NCBI GenBank assembly: GCA_010909165.1
Contig: VJWM01000044.1
Location: 1,240,001-1,304,000, forward strand
Origin: Anthoceros angustus
Lineage: Eukaryota; Streptophyta; Anthocerotopsida; Anthocerotales; Anthocerotaceae
Reading direction: 5' to 3'
Length of the DNA: 64,000 bases
Shown: piece after piece, positions 12,198 through 24,761 of the stretch
Layout of the letters: the number at the start of each line of letters is the position of its first letter
How positions within the stretch are numbered: position 1 is the first letter of the stretch
Program-made: the position numbers and the translations under genes
Notes under the pieces: model-generated
Told to the model about the DNA's origin: nothing
Database searches by the model: none
What the model saw: only the letters and a program-made list of their open reading frames with translations

Positions 12198-13025
12198 ACA
12201 CTCGTAGTCTTAGACCCTGTTGTTGCATAGAGCTGAGGTGATCGTTGCTGTGTTCTCCTTCGGGAGCGGCACCTGTATCGACAAGCTTAGAGAACTTACT
12301 CACTGATTATCTGGCTCTTACCCTTCCCTATTAGTTCCCTGTACATTGCAGGTGTGTAGAGGCCCAAGATATGTCTGAGATACGCACAAAGTTGGGTCAA
12401 CGATAGAGTTAGTCCCGTGTATTTACGCTCTTACACTATAGTCCCTCACCCTAGGTGACGGTTGTACTTTCCGGTGTCTCAGTTCCTGATCAGGTGGAGA
12501 CTTTTCTAAGATTTCTCAGTTGCTTGTTCGATTTGCGCGTTCACCGCGTTAGATAAGAGGGGTATTGTATTTGGCCCGAGTTCTAGCTACTTCCTCACAT
12601 AGTCTCGTGGTCAGATTTTGGACAACAAATTTAACATAGACTTGTTTCATATAACGACTGCTTATTATCTCTCGCACTCTGAACAAAGTTCTTACTTCCA
12701 GGTGGATAATAGTGTAAGACATGCCCAGGACTTCTAAAAACACAGAACACTGCTTACATATTAAGACAACCAGCTTGAGACACCAAATTAAAAATCGCAT
12801 AGACCTCCTTCCGTAGCTATACATATTAGAACCTGTTGCACTCCTAGCACCAGATGCTAACTGGCCAATAAGGAGCCACTTAGCATTCAGTGTGCAAATG
12901 GTTCATTTTAAATCGGTCTAGTATGACTTGAACCCTGCATAATTCCCTTTTCCAATGCTTTGTGGCATAGGACAGGGTGTTGTTTAGGGCGTATGCAATA
13001 GCCTAAGCAAATACAAACGATCCAC
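12198..13025. other. Intergenic between convergent genes
   Basis: The region holds the 3' ends of the myosin (plus) and the PPR gene (minus). No additional coding capacity, RNA gene or repeat is seen. Confidence 0.5.
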
Positions 13026-16000
13026 CTATCTATCATCAGATATCTTTCTGCCCGTGTCCATCTTTATTTTGGAGAACACCTGATTCAACCTTGCTTCACT
13101 CTTAGGATGCTTCCTATCCACAACCGAAAAGCTATGCACCAAGCCATCTATGCCTGTCCACCAGCTCTGACCTGGCTGTTTCCATGCCTTAATCCGTATT
13201 CTCCTCATATGCATCTCATGTGCCTGCTCCCACATCTGGGCACTGGTGTATATGTTTGACATCAACACATACGCTGCAGCATCTTTCTTGTCTACCTCCA
13301 CTGCTTGGTTGAATGCATGGCGTCCCACCTCCACGTTGCTCCACTTTTGACAAGCACACAAGAGGGTGTGCCAAATTGCAGAATTGGGCAGCATAGGCAT
13401 TGTCGTTACCAGCACTAGTGCCTCATCCAGGTGACCAGCACGGCCAAGGAGATCCACCATGCATGTGTAGTGCTCCACTGTGGGAGTGATGCTGTATTGT
13501 CTGCTCATAGCTTCAAAATACTGTCTACCCTTGCTCACTAGACCTGCATGACTGCACACTGTTAGTACACTAAGGAATGTAATACCTACTGGCTGTATGC
13601 CATCCTCTCTCATTCTCTCGACCAAGTCAAAGACCACTTCACTCTTTCCTTGACAGGTGTAGGCTGCAATCAGTGCACTCCAGGTAACAACGTCTTTTTC
13701 AGGCAGCGCATCAAACACCTGCTGTGCATCAACCACGCTCCCAGACTTTCCATACATGTTTATCAAACAACCCGCTACAAGTACATCAGCATGGAGCCCT
13801 TGTTCTTCAATCTGTGCATGTAGCTGTCTTCCCAGATGCAAAGCTGCCACATTTGCAGAAGCCCGCAGGAGGGACACAAAAGTCACTGAATTAGGTGCAG
13901 CGATGCCTTCTTGCATAGTGATGTAAAGACTAAGGGCTTCTTGGAGCATGCCCTGCTGGGAGTAGCCTGCTATCATAGCATTCCACGTCACCACATCTTT
14001 TTGACAAAGGCTATCAAACACATTGCGAGCATCCTCTAGACTGCCACACTTTGCATACATGTTCACCAAACTGTTGGATACAAAGAGGTCAGCCTGATGT
14101 CCTCGGGCTCTAATTTGCACATGAAGCTCCTTGCCTGTGTCCAATGCTAGGGTACCCAAACTTGCGCATGCCTGCAGGAGGCAGGCAAATGTTACAGAAT
14201 CTGGCACAGCTCTGCCTTCTGCTTGCATAGCACTGTAAAGAGAAAGCGCTTCCTGGCCCATCCCCTGCTGTGAATACCCTGCTATCATAGCATTCCATGA
14301 TACCACATCTTTTTGACCAAGCTCATCAAACACTCGGCGAGCATCTTCTATGCTGCCACACTTTGCAAACATGTTTACCAAGCTGTTAGCTATAAACAGA
14401 TCAGCTTGGTGCACCCGTTCTTTCATTTGCGCATGAATCTGCTTTCCCGTCTCCAAAGCTGGTTTGCCCAGACTTGCACATGCCTGCAAGAGGCACACAA
14501 ATGTCACAGAATCGGGTAAAGCCGTGACTTCCTTTTCTTGCATAGCAGTAAAAAGACCAAGGGCTTCATGGCCCATGCCCTGCTGGGAGTACCCTCCCAT
14601 CATTGCATTCCACATCACCACATCTTTTTGATTGATTCCTTCAAAGACGCTTTGGGCGTCCTTCAAGCTGCCACACTTTGCATACATGTTCACCAAACTA
14701 CTGGCTATGAACACATCTGCCTGAAGTCCTTGTTCTCTGATTTGAGCATGAAGCTGCTGCCCCATCTCAAAAGCTGAGGTCCCAACACTTGCACATGCCT
14801 GCAGGAGGGACACAAATGTCGTGGAATCAGGTACAACCATGCCTTTTTCTCGCATAGCACTGTAAAGACAAAGGGCTTCCTGGCCCAGGCCCAGGTTGGA
14901 ATACCCTGCTATCATGGCATTCCACACCACCACGTTTTTTGGATCAAGTCCATCAAGGACAGTCCGTGCATCTTCCAAGCTCCCACACTTTGCATACATG
15001 TTAACCAAACTGCTGGCTACATACACATCAGCTTGATATCCCCATTCTCTAATTTGCGCATGCAGCTGCTTCCCCTTCTCCAAAGCTTGTGTTCCCACAC
15101 TTGCACATGCCTGCAGGAGGCACACAAATGTCACACTATTGGGTGCAGTCATGCGCTCTTCTTGCATATCACTGTAGAGACAAAGGGCTTTCTGGCCCAT
15201 GCCCTGCTGGGAATAGCCTGCAATTAGAGCAGTCCATGTCACCACATTTTTCTGGCTGAGTTTATCAAACACTCTCTGTGCATCTTCCAAGCTACCACAC
15301 TTAGCGTACATGTTCACCAAACTGTTGGCTAGCAACAGACCAGCTTGGAGTTCTTGTTCCCTAATCTGTGCATGAAGCAGCTTTCCCTTTTCCAAAGCCG
15401 GAGAGCCTATACTTGCACAGGCCTGCAGGAGGGACACAAATGTCATGGAATCAGGTAAAACCATGCCTTCTTCCTGCATGGCACTGTAGAGATTAAGAGC
15501 TCTCTGGCCCATGCCCTGACGGGAATACCCAGCTATCATGGAATTCCATGTGACCACATCTTTTCGACCCAGTACATCAAACACAGATTGAGCGTCTTGC
15601 AAGCTACCACACTTAGCATACATGTTCACTAAACTGCTGGCTACAAACACATCTTCTTGATGTCCTCCATCGTTGATTTGCCCATGGATCTGCTTCCCCG
15701 TTTCCAAAGCTGCGGTGCCCACACTTGCACATGCCTGCAGGAGGCATGCAAATGTCACAGCATCAGGTGCAGCCATGCCATCTTCTTGCATACTCTTGTA
15801 GAGACAAAGGGCTTCCTGGCCCATGCCCTGCTGGGAATACCCTGCTATCATGGAATTCCACGTGACCACAGTTTTTTGACTAAGTTCGTCAAACAATTTT
15901 CGGGCATCTTCCAAGCTGCCACACTTTGAATACATGTTCACCAAAGTATTTGCTACAAACACATCAGCTTGCAACCCTTGCTCTCTAATTTGTGTGTGAA

Positions 16001-17962
16001 GCTGCTTGCCTTTCCCCAAGGCTGGAGTGCCCACACTTGCACATGCCTGCAGGAGGCTCTTAAATGTGACAGAATCAGGTGCGACCATGCCTTCTTCTTG
16101 CATAGCACCGTAAAGCATAAGGGCTTCTTGGGCCATGCCGAGCTCAGAATATCCTGCTATCATTGCATTCCATGTCACCACATCCTTCTGGGCAAGTCTG
16201 TCAAACACACTTTGAGCATCTTCCAAGCTGCCACACTTTGAATACATGTTCACCAAACTGCTGGCTACAAACAAATCACCTTCCTCACCTCTTTCTCTAA
16301 TCTTTTCATGAAGCTGCTTCCCTGTCTCCAAAGCCAGGTTTCCCACACTTGCGCATGCCTGTAAGAGACACACAAATGTCACGGAATCAGGTACAGACAT
16401 GCCTTCTACTAGCATGGCACTGTAAAGACGTAAGGCTTCCTGGCCCAAGCCGTGCTGAGAATACCCTGCTATCATGGCATTCCATGCCACTACATCTTTC
16501 TGACCAAGTCCGTCAAACACTGTTTGAGCATCTTCCAAGCTGCCACACTTAACATACATGTTCACCAAACTGCTGGCTACAAACAAATCACCTTCCTCAC
16601 CTCTTTCTCTAATCTTTCATGAAGCTGCTTCCCTGTCTCCAAAGCCAGGTTTCCCACACTTGCGCATGCCTGTAAGAGACACACAAATGTCACGGAATCA
16701 GGTACAGACATGCCTTCTACTAGCATGGCACTGTAAAGACGTAAGGCTTCCTGGCCCAAGCCGTGCTGAGAATACCCTGCTATCATGGCATTCCATGCCA
16801 CTACATCTTTCTGACCAAGTCCGTCAAACACTGTTTGAGCATCTTCCAAGCTGCCACACTTAACATACATGTTCACCAAACTGCTGGCTACAAACACATC
16901 AGCTTGATGTCCGTGTTTCACAATTTGGAGATGAAGTCGCCTTCCCACCTCCAAACCTGGGGTGCCCACAGATGCACAGGCCTGCAAAAGACACACAAAT
17001 GTCACAGAATCTGGTACCACCATGCCTTCTTCTTGCATAGCACTGTAGAGACGAAGGGCTTCCTGGCCAATGCCTTCCTTGGAGTATCCTGCAATTAGAG
17101 CAGTCCACGTCACCAAATCTTTTCTACTAAGTCCGTCGAACACTCTGTGAGCGTCTTGCAAGCTGCCACACTTTGCATACATATCCACCAAGCAACTAGA
17201 AACGAACAAATCAGGCTCACCGCCACAAGCCAACAAATCAGTATGCACCTGCTGCCCAGTTTTCAAGTGTGATCCCCTTGCACAGGCCTGAAGGGCTGCC
17301 ACAAATACGTGGCCATCTGGCTGCACGCTTGTCCTGCGCATCCGGTCATACAGTTGTATGGCCTGCTTGTCTTGTCCATGTCTAACATGCGCAGAAATTA
17401 TGGCCGACCACGTGAAAGCATCTGGTCTGGCAATCTCTTCGAACACATCCATCGCATCTTGCAACCTGCCATGAGAAGCGTACATTCGCAGAATGTGGTT
17501 GCACAGGAACGTATCAGACCCGTGTCCCGTTTTCACGGTAAAAGCATGGACAAGGCGACCCAGAGGTAGATCCTTCTTGACTGCACACTTCTTCACGACA
17601 GTAATAAAGACAGATGAGGAAACACAACAGTCGGTTTGTACCAGAACTCCCAGAGCCTCAACAGCTTCAGCGAGATGGCCCTGATGACATAGATTGCTCA
17701 CGGTTTCAGCCGTCACGCTAATTTCGCATCCTGCAGGGCTGCGCGGGCTAGGCTCATCCGGCAAGCTCCAATTGGATTTGGAGGCACGACGACCCATATG
17801 CGGATCCACAGCCGCAACCTGGGCATCTACCTTGCACAAATTGGTCGGCCAGACAAGCTCCTGGGACTGTCTATGCCGGCGGCCGAAAGGACCATCGCCA
17901 GCACAACATCGCCTTGGACTGGCTGGCGCTCTTACACGGGTGCTGGGCCTGGCGAGTTCCAT
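13026..17962 (-). CDS. Long PLS-class (E-type) PPR protein, frameshifted copy
   Basis: Organelle RNA-binding protein of the plant PPR family; PLS/E proteins usually select cytidines for RNA editing. An ATG-started frame (17962 to about 16577, 461 aa) carries the N-terminus and the first modules. The rest (about 16586 to 13026, 1186 codons) is open but starts with no ATG, so it is the same gene after a one-base frameshift near 16611-16620. Modules of about 104 aa repeat NMYAKCGSLEDA...VFD, DVVTWNAMIAGYSQQGMGQEA and PDSVTFVCLLQACASVG...GKQLHAQI; thirteen NMY-type motifs are visible. The C-terminus has E/E+ sequence (VEHYTCMVDLLGRAG, QSWWTGIDGLVHSFSVVDRK) and no DYW deaminase domain, so editing would need a partner in trans. 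There are no introns. If the 311-bp duplication is an assembly artefact the gene is one intact frame. Confidence 0.85.
16261..16883 (-). repeat. Near-perfect 312-bp tandem duplication of one PPR module
   Basis: 16261-16572 and 16573-16883 appear identical except that the second has TTT where the first has TTTT (in AATCTTTTCATG). All other modules of this gene differ from each other at many positions. The single-base difference is what breaks the reading frame. Confidence 0.9.
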
Positions 17963-18456
17963 GTTCGCGAAATGCTTGATTCCTTCAAATCAGGCGACCG
18001 GGACTTGTCCTACAAATGCTTGTCAAACCGCCAGTTTCTCCGGTCCACGAAAATTGGTACCACGACGGGTCCCGCCGGCCATTGGCAGCACACAGGACAG
18101 CCATAGAGAGCACTCGAGCACGCTCATGAGAAAACAAAATTCGAATGAGCCGCACTGGGCAAACTTCGTTCACACGGGCTGACATAGTATCCCTTCCCGG
18201 GCTTAAAATACAACTCCGTAGTGGTTACGGACATCGATACTCAATACGGTATATACAATGTTACAACACGTTCACGTTTCAGAGGACATTGACTGACGAC
18301 TGCGCGGTCAGACGGCGAAGTCCTGGACGAACGGGTTTCCATGGACCCGTACCAAAATGGCGGGTGGCATCCCAGGCATCCTAAGCAAGTTTAGCAAGCG
18401 CCAGCCGGACAAAGCGCTATAATACCTGAAAGGAATGAGAGACTCTTTGGGCGTGC
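17963..18456. other. Intergenic between PPR and TFIIE genes
   Basis: PPR promoter side and TFIIE 3' side. No feature is identified. Confidence 0.4.
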
Positions 18457-20630
18457 TCACTCCCAATCAATATCATCCTCTTCATCCTCCTCCATATCAG
18501 TCGTTTGCTGTACGGCTCCAGGAGGAGTCTCACTAGGCACCTCATTCAAATCAACCGACGGCTCCTCTGGCGCAGGTGTAGAAGCATCTACCCCTGCAAT
18601 TACAAGGGTCAGCAAGCGAATGGCAGACAGACTGCAAACAACATAAGCCGCTGAACATGTAACAAGTGATGTACCTTGCTCCGGTTCCGCAGTCACTTGT
18701 TCAGAAGCTTGTTGCCGCTTAAGCAATGCTGCATAATATGCCTTAATATACTCCTCCTAGATAAAACCACAGGGCACAGCCATCAGAACGTTAGGCAAAT
18801 TTGTACATACTCGCTGGTGCAGAACCGAACCATTCAGCTGACCAAATGCCTCGAACCATCATTCACTTACCTGTATCTTTCTTTGTACAGCCTCCTTGTC
18901 ATCTACAGGCTCACCAACTTGAGAGGTTGGCACTTCAGCACCCTCCTCCTGCTTTGGCCCGTCTCCACGTTGCTCAGAAGTCAATGACATGCCTTGCCTT
19001 ATCATCCACGGCGGAAGCACCTTTTGAGCAGCAGCTCCTGCTTCCTCCTTGGCACCTTTGTCCTTAGCATCCAGGTCCACTACAACCTGACCCGATCACA
19101 ATTCCAGAAAAAAATCCTTAGCATCTTCATGAAGAAAGTCTTGCAAAAGGATGAAGTGAGCAATAGTGGGCACTTACCGTGGTTTCACCCATATGTATAG
19201 AGGTGCCAGAAATCCCCTGTCCATGCGAGGGTTTGCGCAAGACACCATCTTCATCCATTGCTGCCCGTCCATGTGCGACTGCCCTACTTTCCCACTCTGC
19301 TAACGTTTTGAATTCTGGAGGGGCTACGTCTTTCAACTTGGCAATTTGATCTAGCAAAGGTTTAAAATTAACCTGAAGTGGTAAAACAGTAGGATTGTTA
19401 GAAAAGCGAAAGTGATTGTGACCCAATAACAAAAGATACAGTGACGAACCTCCAGTTTCTCGTAGAGCTCCTTCAGCGTCTCCCTCCTCCTTCGCCTCGC
19501 ATTGTCTTCTCCTTCGCCACTGCGAACCTCTTCGGCAGCCAATTTATCACTCTCTGCCACCAGCTCACAGTCGCAATTCTCACAGTGGAAATTCCCGTCG
19601 AAGGGGTTGACCAGCCTAAGTACATCTAAAGCCGTATACCTGCAGACCACAAGCTTACTGGCGTCATTATCAGTCTCGCCTGAAATGCAAGGTTTCCCTG
19701 TTACCACAAACTGCAGTGACCCAGATTAAATAGGCAGAGGAAAATGACATGCCTACGACCACAACCAGCACTTGGACAGATATACTCTTGAACAGTGTTG
19801 CGATCCTCTAATTCATCCTTGATCTTCTTTTTAGCTCGATGAATTCGGTAACGAACAACATCATAAACCTGTAGTTCCATCCGCAACGATCACTGTCACA
19901 CTTGGGATTACAAGACTGACAAGTGTCCAAATTCTCAAGGTAAGGAGGAAGGAAGCACCTGAGCATAGTCCAGACAGCAGTACGAGTGTGTATGGACCTT
20001 CAACTTCTCCTCCTGCTGAGGTTCGCCGCCATTCTCACTCACAGCAGCAACGGCAGCATTAAACACCTTGGCAGCTTTGACATTCTGCGATTCCATGCCA
20101 CACCCAAATACGTCAGTCCCCATCATAACCTCCAAGAAAGCTGGCAGTCAGACGTCTGCACACGGACTACTACCTCTCGCCGATGCTCCCTAACCACTAG
20201 CCACTCCTGCTCTAAGACTCGCAGCGTCCGCCGAAGCTGCTTTGGATGCAACCCTAAGCGTTTGGCGAGATCCTCCTCCTTCACCCATTCCCGTCTGCAC
20301 AGTCAGCAAATTCTGCCATCAGAACGTCCTGCTGTTGCAGCGCTACGGGAAACACATGCTCTCCATAACATGGTTTGTTAGATCCAACGCCCCACCTTGT
20401 CAGCGCATCCAGAATCACGACCGCTATCCCTCGATTGTCCGACTTGTCAGACTTGCTGCGATTAGTTCCCTTGGACGGAATCTCCTCATCATAGAAAGCC
20501 CTAGCCACAAGCTTCACCAGCCTGGAGCAAAATTGGCCATGAGCTCACAAGCCCTCCTAAATGGACAGCCAACGAGAGAACGATGTGCAGAATTCAACAT
20601 CCACCTCTTATATGAATTATAGCCAGCCAT
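18457..20630 (-). CDS. GTF2E1: Transcription initiation factor IIE, alpha subunit
   Basis: General RNA polymerase II factor; it recruits TFIIH and stabilises the open promoter. Ten exons give 444 aa in continuous phase: 20605-20630, 20396-20521, 20174-20294, 19959-20084, 19753-19868, 19450-19639, 19178-19372, 18871-19086, 18675-18756, 18457-18593. The winged-helix N-terminus has LVKLVARAFYDEE, DNRGIAVVILDALTR and EEDLAKRLGLHPKQLRR. Then come VHTHSYCCLDYAQ and VRYRIHRAKKKIKDELEDR. A C4 zinc ribbon is formed by YICPSAGCGRR and FHCENCDCELVAE. The C-terminus is acidic (MEEDEEDDIDWE), as in other plant TFIIE alpha. Exon 1 (MAGYNSYK) was chosen because its donor phase fits. The intron at 19640-19752 has a GC donor (AG|GCATGT) required to keep the ribbon intact. 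Confidence 0.9.
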
Positions 20631-21440
20631 CTAAGCCTGACGTAGGGCCAGCTTTTGCAAATGGCAGAAGAGACCTCTTGTCTCTGCGCCTACTTGTTCC
20701 CTATCCCTAATCTGAGGAAGTATTGTCACTTTCCGCCGCTGCGGTGTTGGCTATGACGGAGAAAATGCCCAGGAACTCGGCACAGGCTACAGACGTGGCC
20801 GCAGATGCAGTGGGCAGATATACGACCACCTTGAATTGCGCCTATTGCTTCAAGTTCACCTTGAGCCCATCGGAGATGAGAACCTCCGCAAATGCTCCCC
20901 CTTGCTGCTCATCATCTGCTCGTGCACAGAGCAAAGCTTTCTCGTCGCTATCTTCCGCGACAGGGCCGGACCGAAAAGGATTCCTTGATTGAAGGGAGTA
21001 TGTATGAGGGGTGTCACTGATGAGAGGACACTTGGCTTACAGTTTCACGAAATGGACAACACGAGTGTGTGCGAGGCGGGGCTTTATGCGGACTACAAGT
21101 ATGTCCGAGGACTTACTTATATATAGACTGCCGGCAGCGACCTAAAGGAAAGTGCTCGATGCAAGTTACCTGTTTAGGCCAGTTACCTTTTATGTAAGTT
21201 ACCTTATATGTACAAATTATTTTTATCATGTATAAAATTACTTTTTCATGTATAAATTAGATATTTTATCTCTTCATCCCATTTGGGTGTTGGTTAAAGA
21301 CTTTGATAAATTTTTGAAGCCTTGTGCCAAAACATACCATGCAAGCATATATACAAGATTCGGAAACTTGTGATCACCAATGGTATATGGTAATGGTGCC
21401 CACAATTGATTTTGGGAGCGGATTATCTCCTTCTTATTGC
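20631..21440. other. Intergenic, nothing recognised
   Basis: Short minus-strand open segments around 20720-20990 show no recognisable family or repeat. The 21170-21270 part is AT-rich. Confidence 0.4.
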
Positions 21441-21779
21441 AGAGTATTCTTTCAATCCAAGTATTCATTGTCCTCCAAAGGCAATTACAGGGATTATCTT
21501 ATGGACGGAGCAGTCTTTGGACTACGGGATATCCATGGCCCTCCAAAGCCACTTGCTCGGGCTATCTTACGGACGGAGCATTCTTTATACCGTGGGATAT
21601 CCAGGGCCCTCCAAAGGCACTTGTTGGGGCTATCTTACGGACGGAGCATTCTTTCGACCACGGATATCCATTGCCATCCAAAGGCATTTGCAGGCACTAT
21701 TTTACGGACAGAGCATTCTTTCGACCATGGATATCCATTGGCTTCCAAAGGCACTTGAAGGCTATCTTATTTGCTAGAG
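21441..21779. repeat. Minisatellite, 67-68 bp unit, about 5 copies
   Basis: The units begin with CATNGNCCTCCAAAGGCA and end with GGATATC; full copies start at about 21466, 21534, 21602 and 21669, with partial copies at each end. Unit lengths are 68, 68, 67 and 67 bp. The conserved core includes ATCTTACGGACGGAGCATTC. It abuts the 3' side of a LINE relic, so it may be that element's 3' end. Confidence 0.85.
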
Positions 21780-22740
21780 ATAGTAACCATTCCCCTCCCA
21801 ACCTGGAGGGTTAAGAATAACATGTTTGCAGACACTGTTCCAGGTGGGATCGGTTACAACCACATCAATTACCGAAACCTGATTCCCCTGGGTCAAAAAT
21901 AGATCAGCCCCAAGCGAAACCCCGTTGAGCAGGGTGCAAGGGCGCTCCCTAAATGGAAGGAACCCGCCTTCCCTAGCCATAGAGAACATGACGTCCCAGA
22001 CAACGTCATGCGTAGCGATACATTGCCCACCCGCGGGACAACATCCCAGAGTCATCGAGAGGGCCCCGCAGCTGCAAGTTGAAAGAGATCAAGCTAGAGG
22101 ATGGACCATGCCCAGGCGAAACCGCATCACGATAGAAAAAGTTGCTGGTCCGATGCAGAACTCTTAATTATTGGGTCGAGCTAGAAGCCACGAACCAACC
22201 CCTTCCCCGAGCAAGAGCAGAGACGAGCCCGAGTGGGCTTAGGAATGGAGGAATCCCGGAGGAGGGCCAATTGCGCCTGCCCGTACTGTTTCTCCATGAG
22301 GGATGCTTGAAGCCCCCGGAGCCCAACCTTGGGAAGCAAGGAAAAAGACAGCATTGCAGCCCTCGCCTCGGAGGATAAAGAGTCCGTGGCTAATCTTAGC
22401 GAGGCCTGCATGGGAAAAGTCCCATGAGGGAGACCAAACCTTGCACTTAATGATTTGGACCTTCAAACCGAGGCGGGAGAGTTCTGAAGCGAAGAAATCA
22501 AACGCCACCTTAACCTTGTCTCTAGACCTGAGGATATGGGTATTGTCGACCACAGACATTTCCACACCAAAGAGGCAGTTGAAGACAAAGCCCTGAAATG
22601 CGCTATGGCAAAGAGAGCCCCCAAGAGGGTCACCTTACCTAGTGCCCCGTCGCCGAGCCAGGAAAGAAACCCTTTCCACCTAGAGGCCATGCTGACAATA
22701 GAGGTTGGAAGAAGACCCATAAAAGGAGTGGACAAAGGGA
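21774..22740 (-). mobile_element. Non-LTR retrotransposon (LINE) relic
   Basis: The minus strand carries, in broken frames, a reverse-transcriptase core (LLGALFAIAHFRAL followed by VVDNTHILRS, corresponding to GDPLGGALFALAH and the YVDDTHI catalytic box) at about 22240-22735. Downstream is a C-terminal block (CIATHDVVWDVMFSMAREGG, about 21774-22055) of the kind found after the RT in plant LINEs. The catalytic box reads D-N instead of D-D and the frame is interrupted, so the element is dead and 5'-truncated. Confidence 0.7.
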
Positions 22741-23292
22741 ATAAGAATAATTACATTTTTTCTTAACCTTTTCTTTTACGCTTTCTAGATTTCCGCGTGT
22801 GGTCGACGGCCTCCCTTATCACATATAAAACGTCAAGGCGATCAGGCACTTTCTACCTAATTCTACCAGAGGCGATCAGGCACTTCCTACCTAGTTCTAC
22901 CAGTGCCGGTTGCATTCTGCAGTGCTTCGCATTGCAGTCTCACTTCGTTGTCTCCAAAATTGCGACGGCGAGAGACGACGCGGATGCAAGATAGACCGAA
23001 GACCATGAACCCACATATCCAGCGGAAAGTCGATGTCCAGTTGTTACCATGCAAGTTTGGCAGCCAAAAGGTTCAACAGGTATGCACACAGGAGCCATGC
23101 CTCCAAAATGTGAGCTAACCAAGGGAAGTTCGTCTCAGACCTCGCATAAGAGGGTGGCCGGTACCGGAGTACCCAGTTCTCCATACAAAGTCCCGTTAAA
23201 CCTAGGGGAATCATTTTCTTCGGGGGAATTCACTGTACATCATAAAACTAGGTCTTAACACTGGTCTGACACGTTCACCATCGACGCCAAAT
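22741..23292. other. Intergenic, nothing recognised
   Basis: A short direct repeat GAGGCGATCAGGCACTT(C/T)CTACC at about 22835-22900 is the only structure noted. Confidence 0.4.
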
Positions 23293-24137
23293 TCAGCTGG
23301 TGTTATTGGAAACGGCTGCTAATCGAGTATACATCAACGCCATTGATTTGTAGCCACGCTGATCACCTGAGCGCAACAAGTTCCCTGCACATCGCAAACC
23401 AGACGCCTATAAGCACCGAAAAAAAAATCCTGAGCAGGTGTCTGAAAACAAGTAGGCAGAGAAGCCAAAAACCACGAGAGTGTACCGCAATCACAATTGA
23501 GAGGACTATCAGCCTCAGGATGGGCCAAGAGAGCGATAACAGCACGGCAGACAGATTGCAGCGTCCATGCAGGGCTCCAGGCGGTCTTGAGAATATCTAG
23601 GCAGATTTCCCCTGTCTGCAAACCGAGGAAGATGGATGAGAAGGGCAACGTTAGGTCAATTTCTGGACATGCTGTCCAACGGAGTCACCCTGGAGAAGCA
23701 GACTCCCACCTTGAAGTGCACATTGGGGTGGAAGATCTTGGTCACAAAACGCACTTGAGGTGGCACAAGAGGATACTGCTCTGGCACGTTAATGGCCAGC
23801 TGGAAAACTCCCTCCTGGTATGGCGTATCTGCAGGGCCCTGGTTGTGACAATCCGGTCAGTCACCACGGCACGGGCGGTGGTTCACAGCTAAAAATTTCC
23901 ACATCAGAATCCAAGCTGCATCTAAAATCCCTCACCTTGATGTGCGCAATCCACCTGTAGATGTTGGTCTCGTTGCATAGTAGCTGGATGTCCGAGTCGT
24001 GCAGCTTGTTGTCTCTCTGCACTTCCTTGTACTCCTTGAACAGCCGTGCTCGTGACGCCTGGAAGCAGCAAACACTCTTCACCAAATCCTCGGGGAAAGG
24101 AACACAGCCACAGTTCTAGGGGCAGGGAGCTTACCAT
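23293..24137 (-). CDS. PEX4: PEX4-type peroxisomal ubiquitin-conjugating enzyme (E2)
   Basis: E2 that monoubiquitinates the PEX5 import receptor so that it can be recycled from the peroxisome membrane. Five exons give 158 aa (Arabidopsis PEX4 is 157): 24135-24137, 23936-24058, 23710-23838, 23486-23615, 23293-23384. Exon 1 contributes only the ATG, directly followed by a GTAAGC donor. The protein then reads ASRARLFKEYKEVQR, PPQVRFVTKIFHPNVHFK, TGEICLDILKTAWSPAWTLQ with the active-site Cys in GEICLDIL, ADSPLNCDCGNLLRSGD and MYTRLAA near the end. All introns are 76-101 bp with GT-AG ends. It is the next gene downstream of VDE on the same strand, 0.6 kb away, with no functional link. Confidence 0.93.
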
Positions 24138-24761
24138 TGTGCCCAAAGCGGGCCGGCCGGAGGCGGGAAGTCTGGTTCTAACGAACAGAGTGCCCTAACA
24201 AACGGGGGCAACCAGTTTACCTTTCAAGCATGGCCGCACGTAAGCTCGAGAAAAGTCCAGCACCCGAGAAGAACGGCCTACACAACACGGCCGTTCCTCG
24301 ACATGCCTGGATCTTTCGCAGCAACAGGAGGCGATAGTCCTGGGCGTGTAAGATATGTGCCCTGATTGATGGGACTTGTGAAACTCGTGCCCTGATTAAC
24401 TGAACTCGTGAAGCTCTACATATATAGCCATGTCTCAGTGGAAACTGAGCGTTTCCTCGAAGAACATATCGAAGAAAAAGGTTGTAAATCGCTCAGAGTA
24501 CAAACAACAGGTGGTATGTCTTTACTGCCACAGCTCGCTGTGAGAACCAACAAGGTCAGATGTAACTACAAGTTCCATGTCTCTGGAGAAGGGCCGAGCG
24601 GGCAGGGTGAGAAGTCTTGCATTAGAAAGAGCCGCGACAATTGTGCAATCCACTTGCCTACCTTTCCCGCTCCTCCTCAGGGAAACAATCAATATGCGAT
24701 CCCAACAATTTTGTACATGCCCTCCACAACGGCAATGAAACAACAGACACTGATCACAGCC
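24138..24761. other. Intergenic between PEX4 and VDE
   Basis: PEX4 promoter side. A direct repeat of GTGCCCTGATTNANNGNACTNGTGAA at about 24357-24410 is visible; its role is unknown. Confidence 0.4.

Noticed and set aside
13026-16586. Separate second PPR gene starting at about 16586
   Set aside because: The codon there is TTG and no upstream ATG exists in frame; the segment is the continuation of the 17962 gene after a frameshift.
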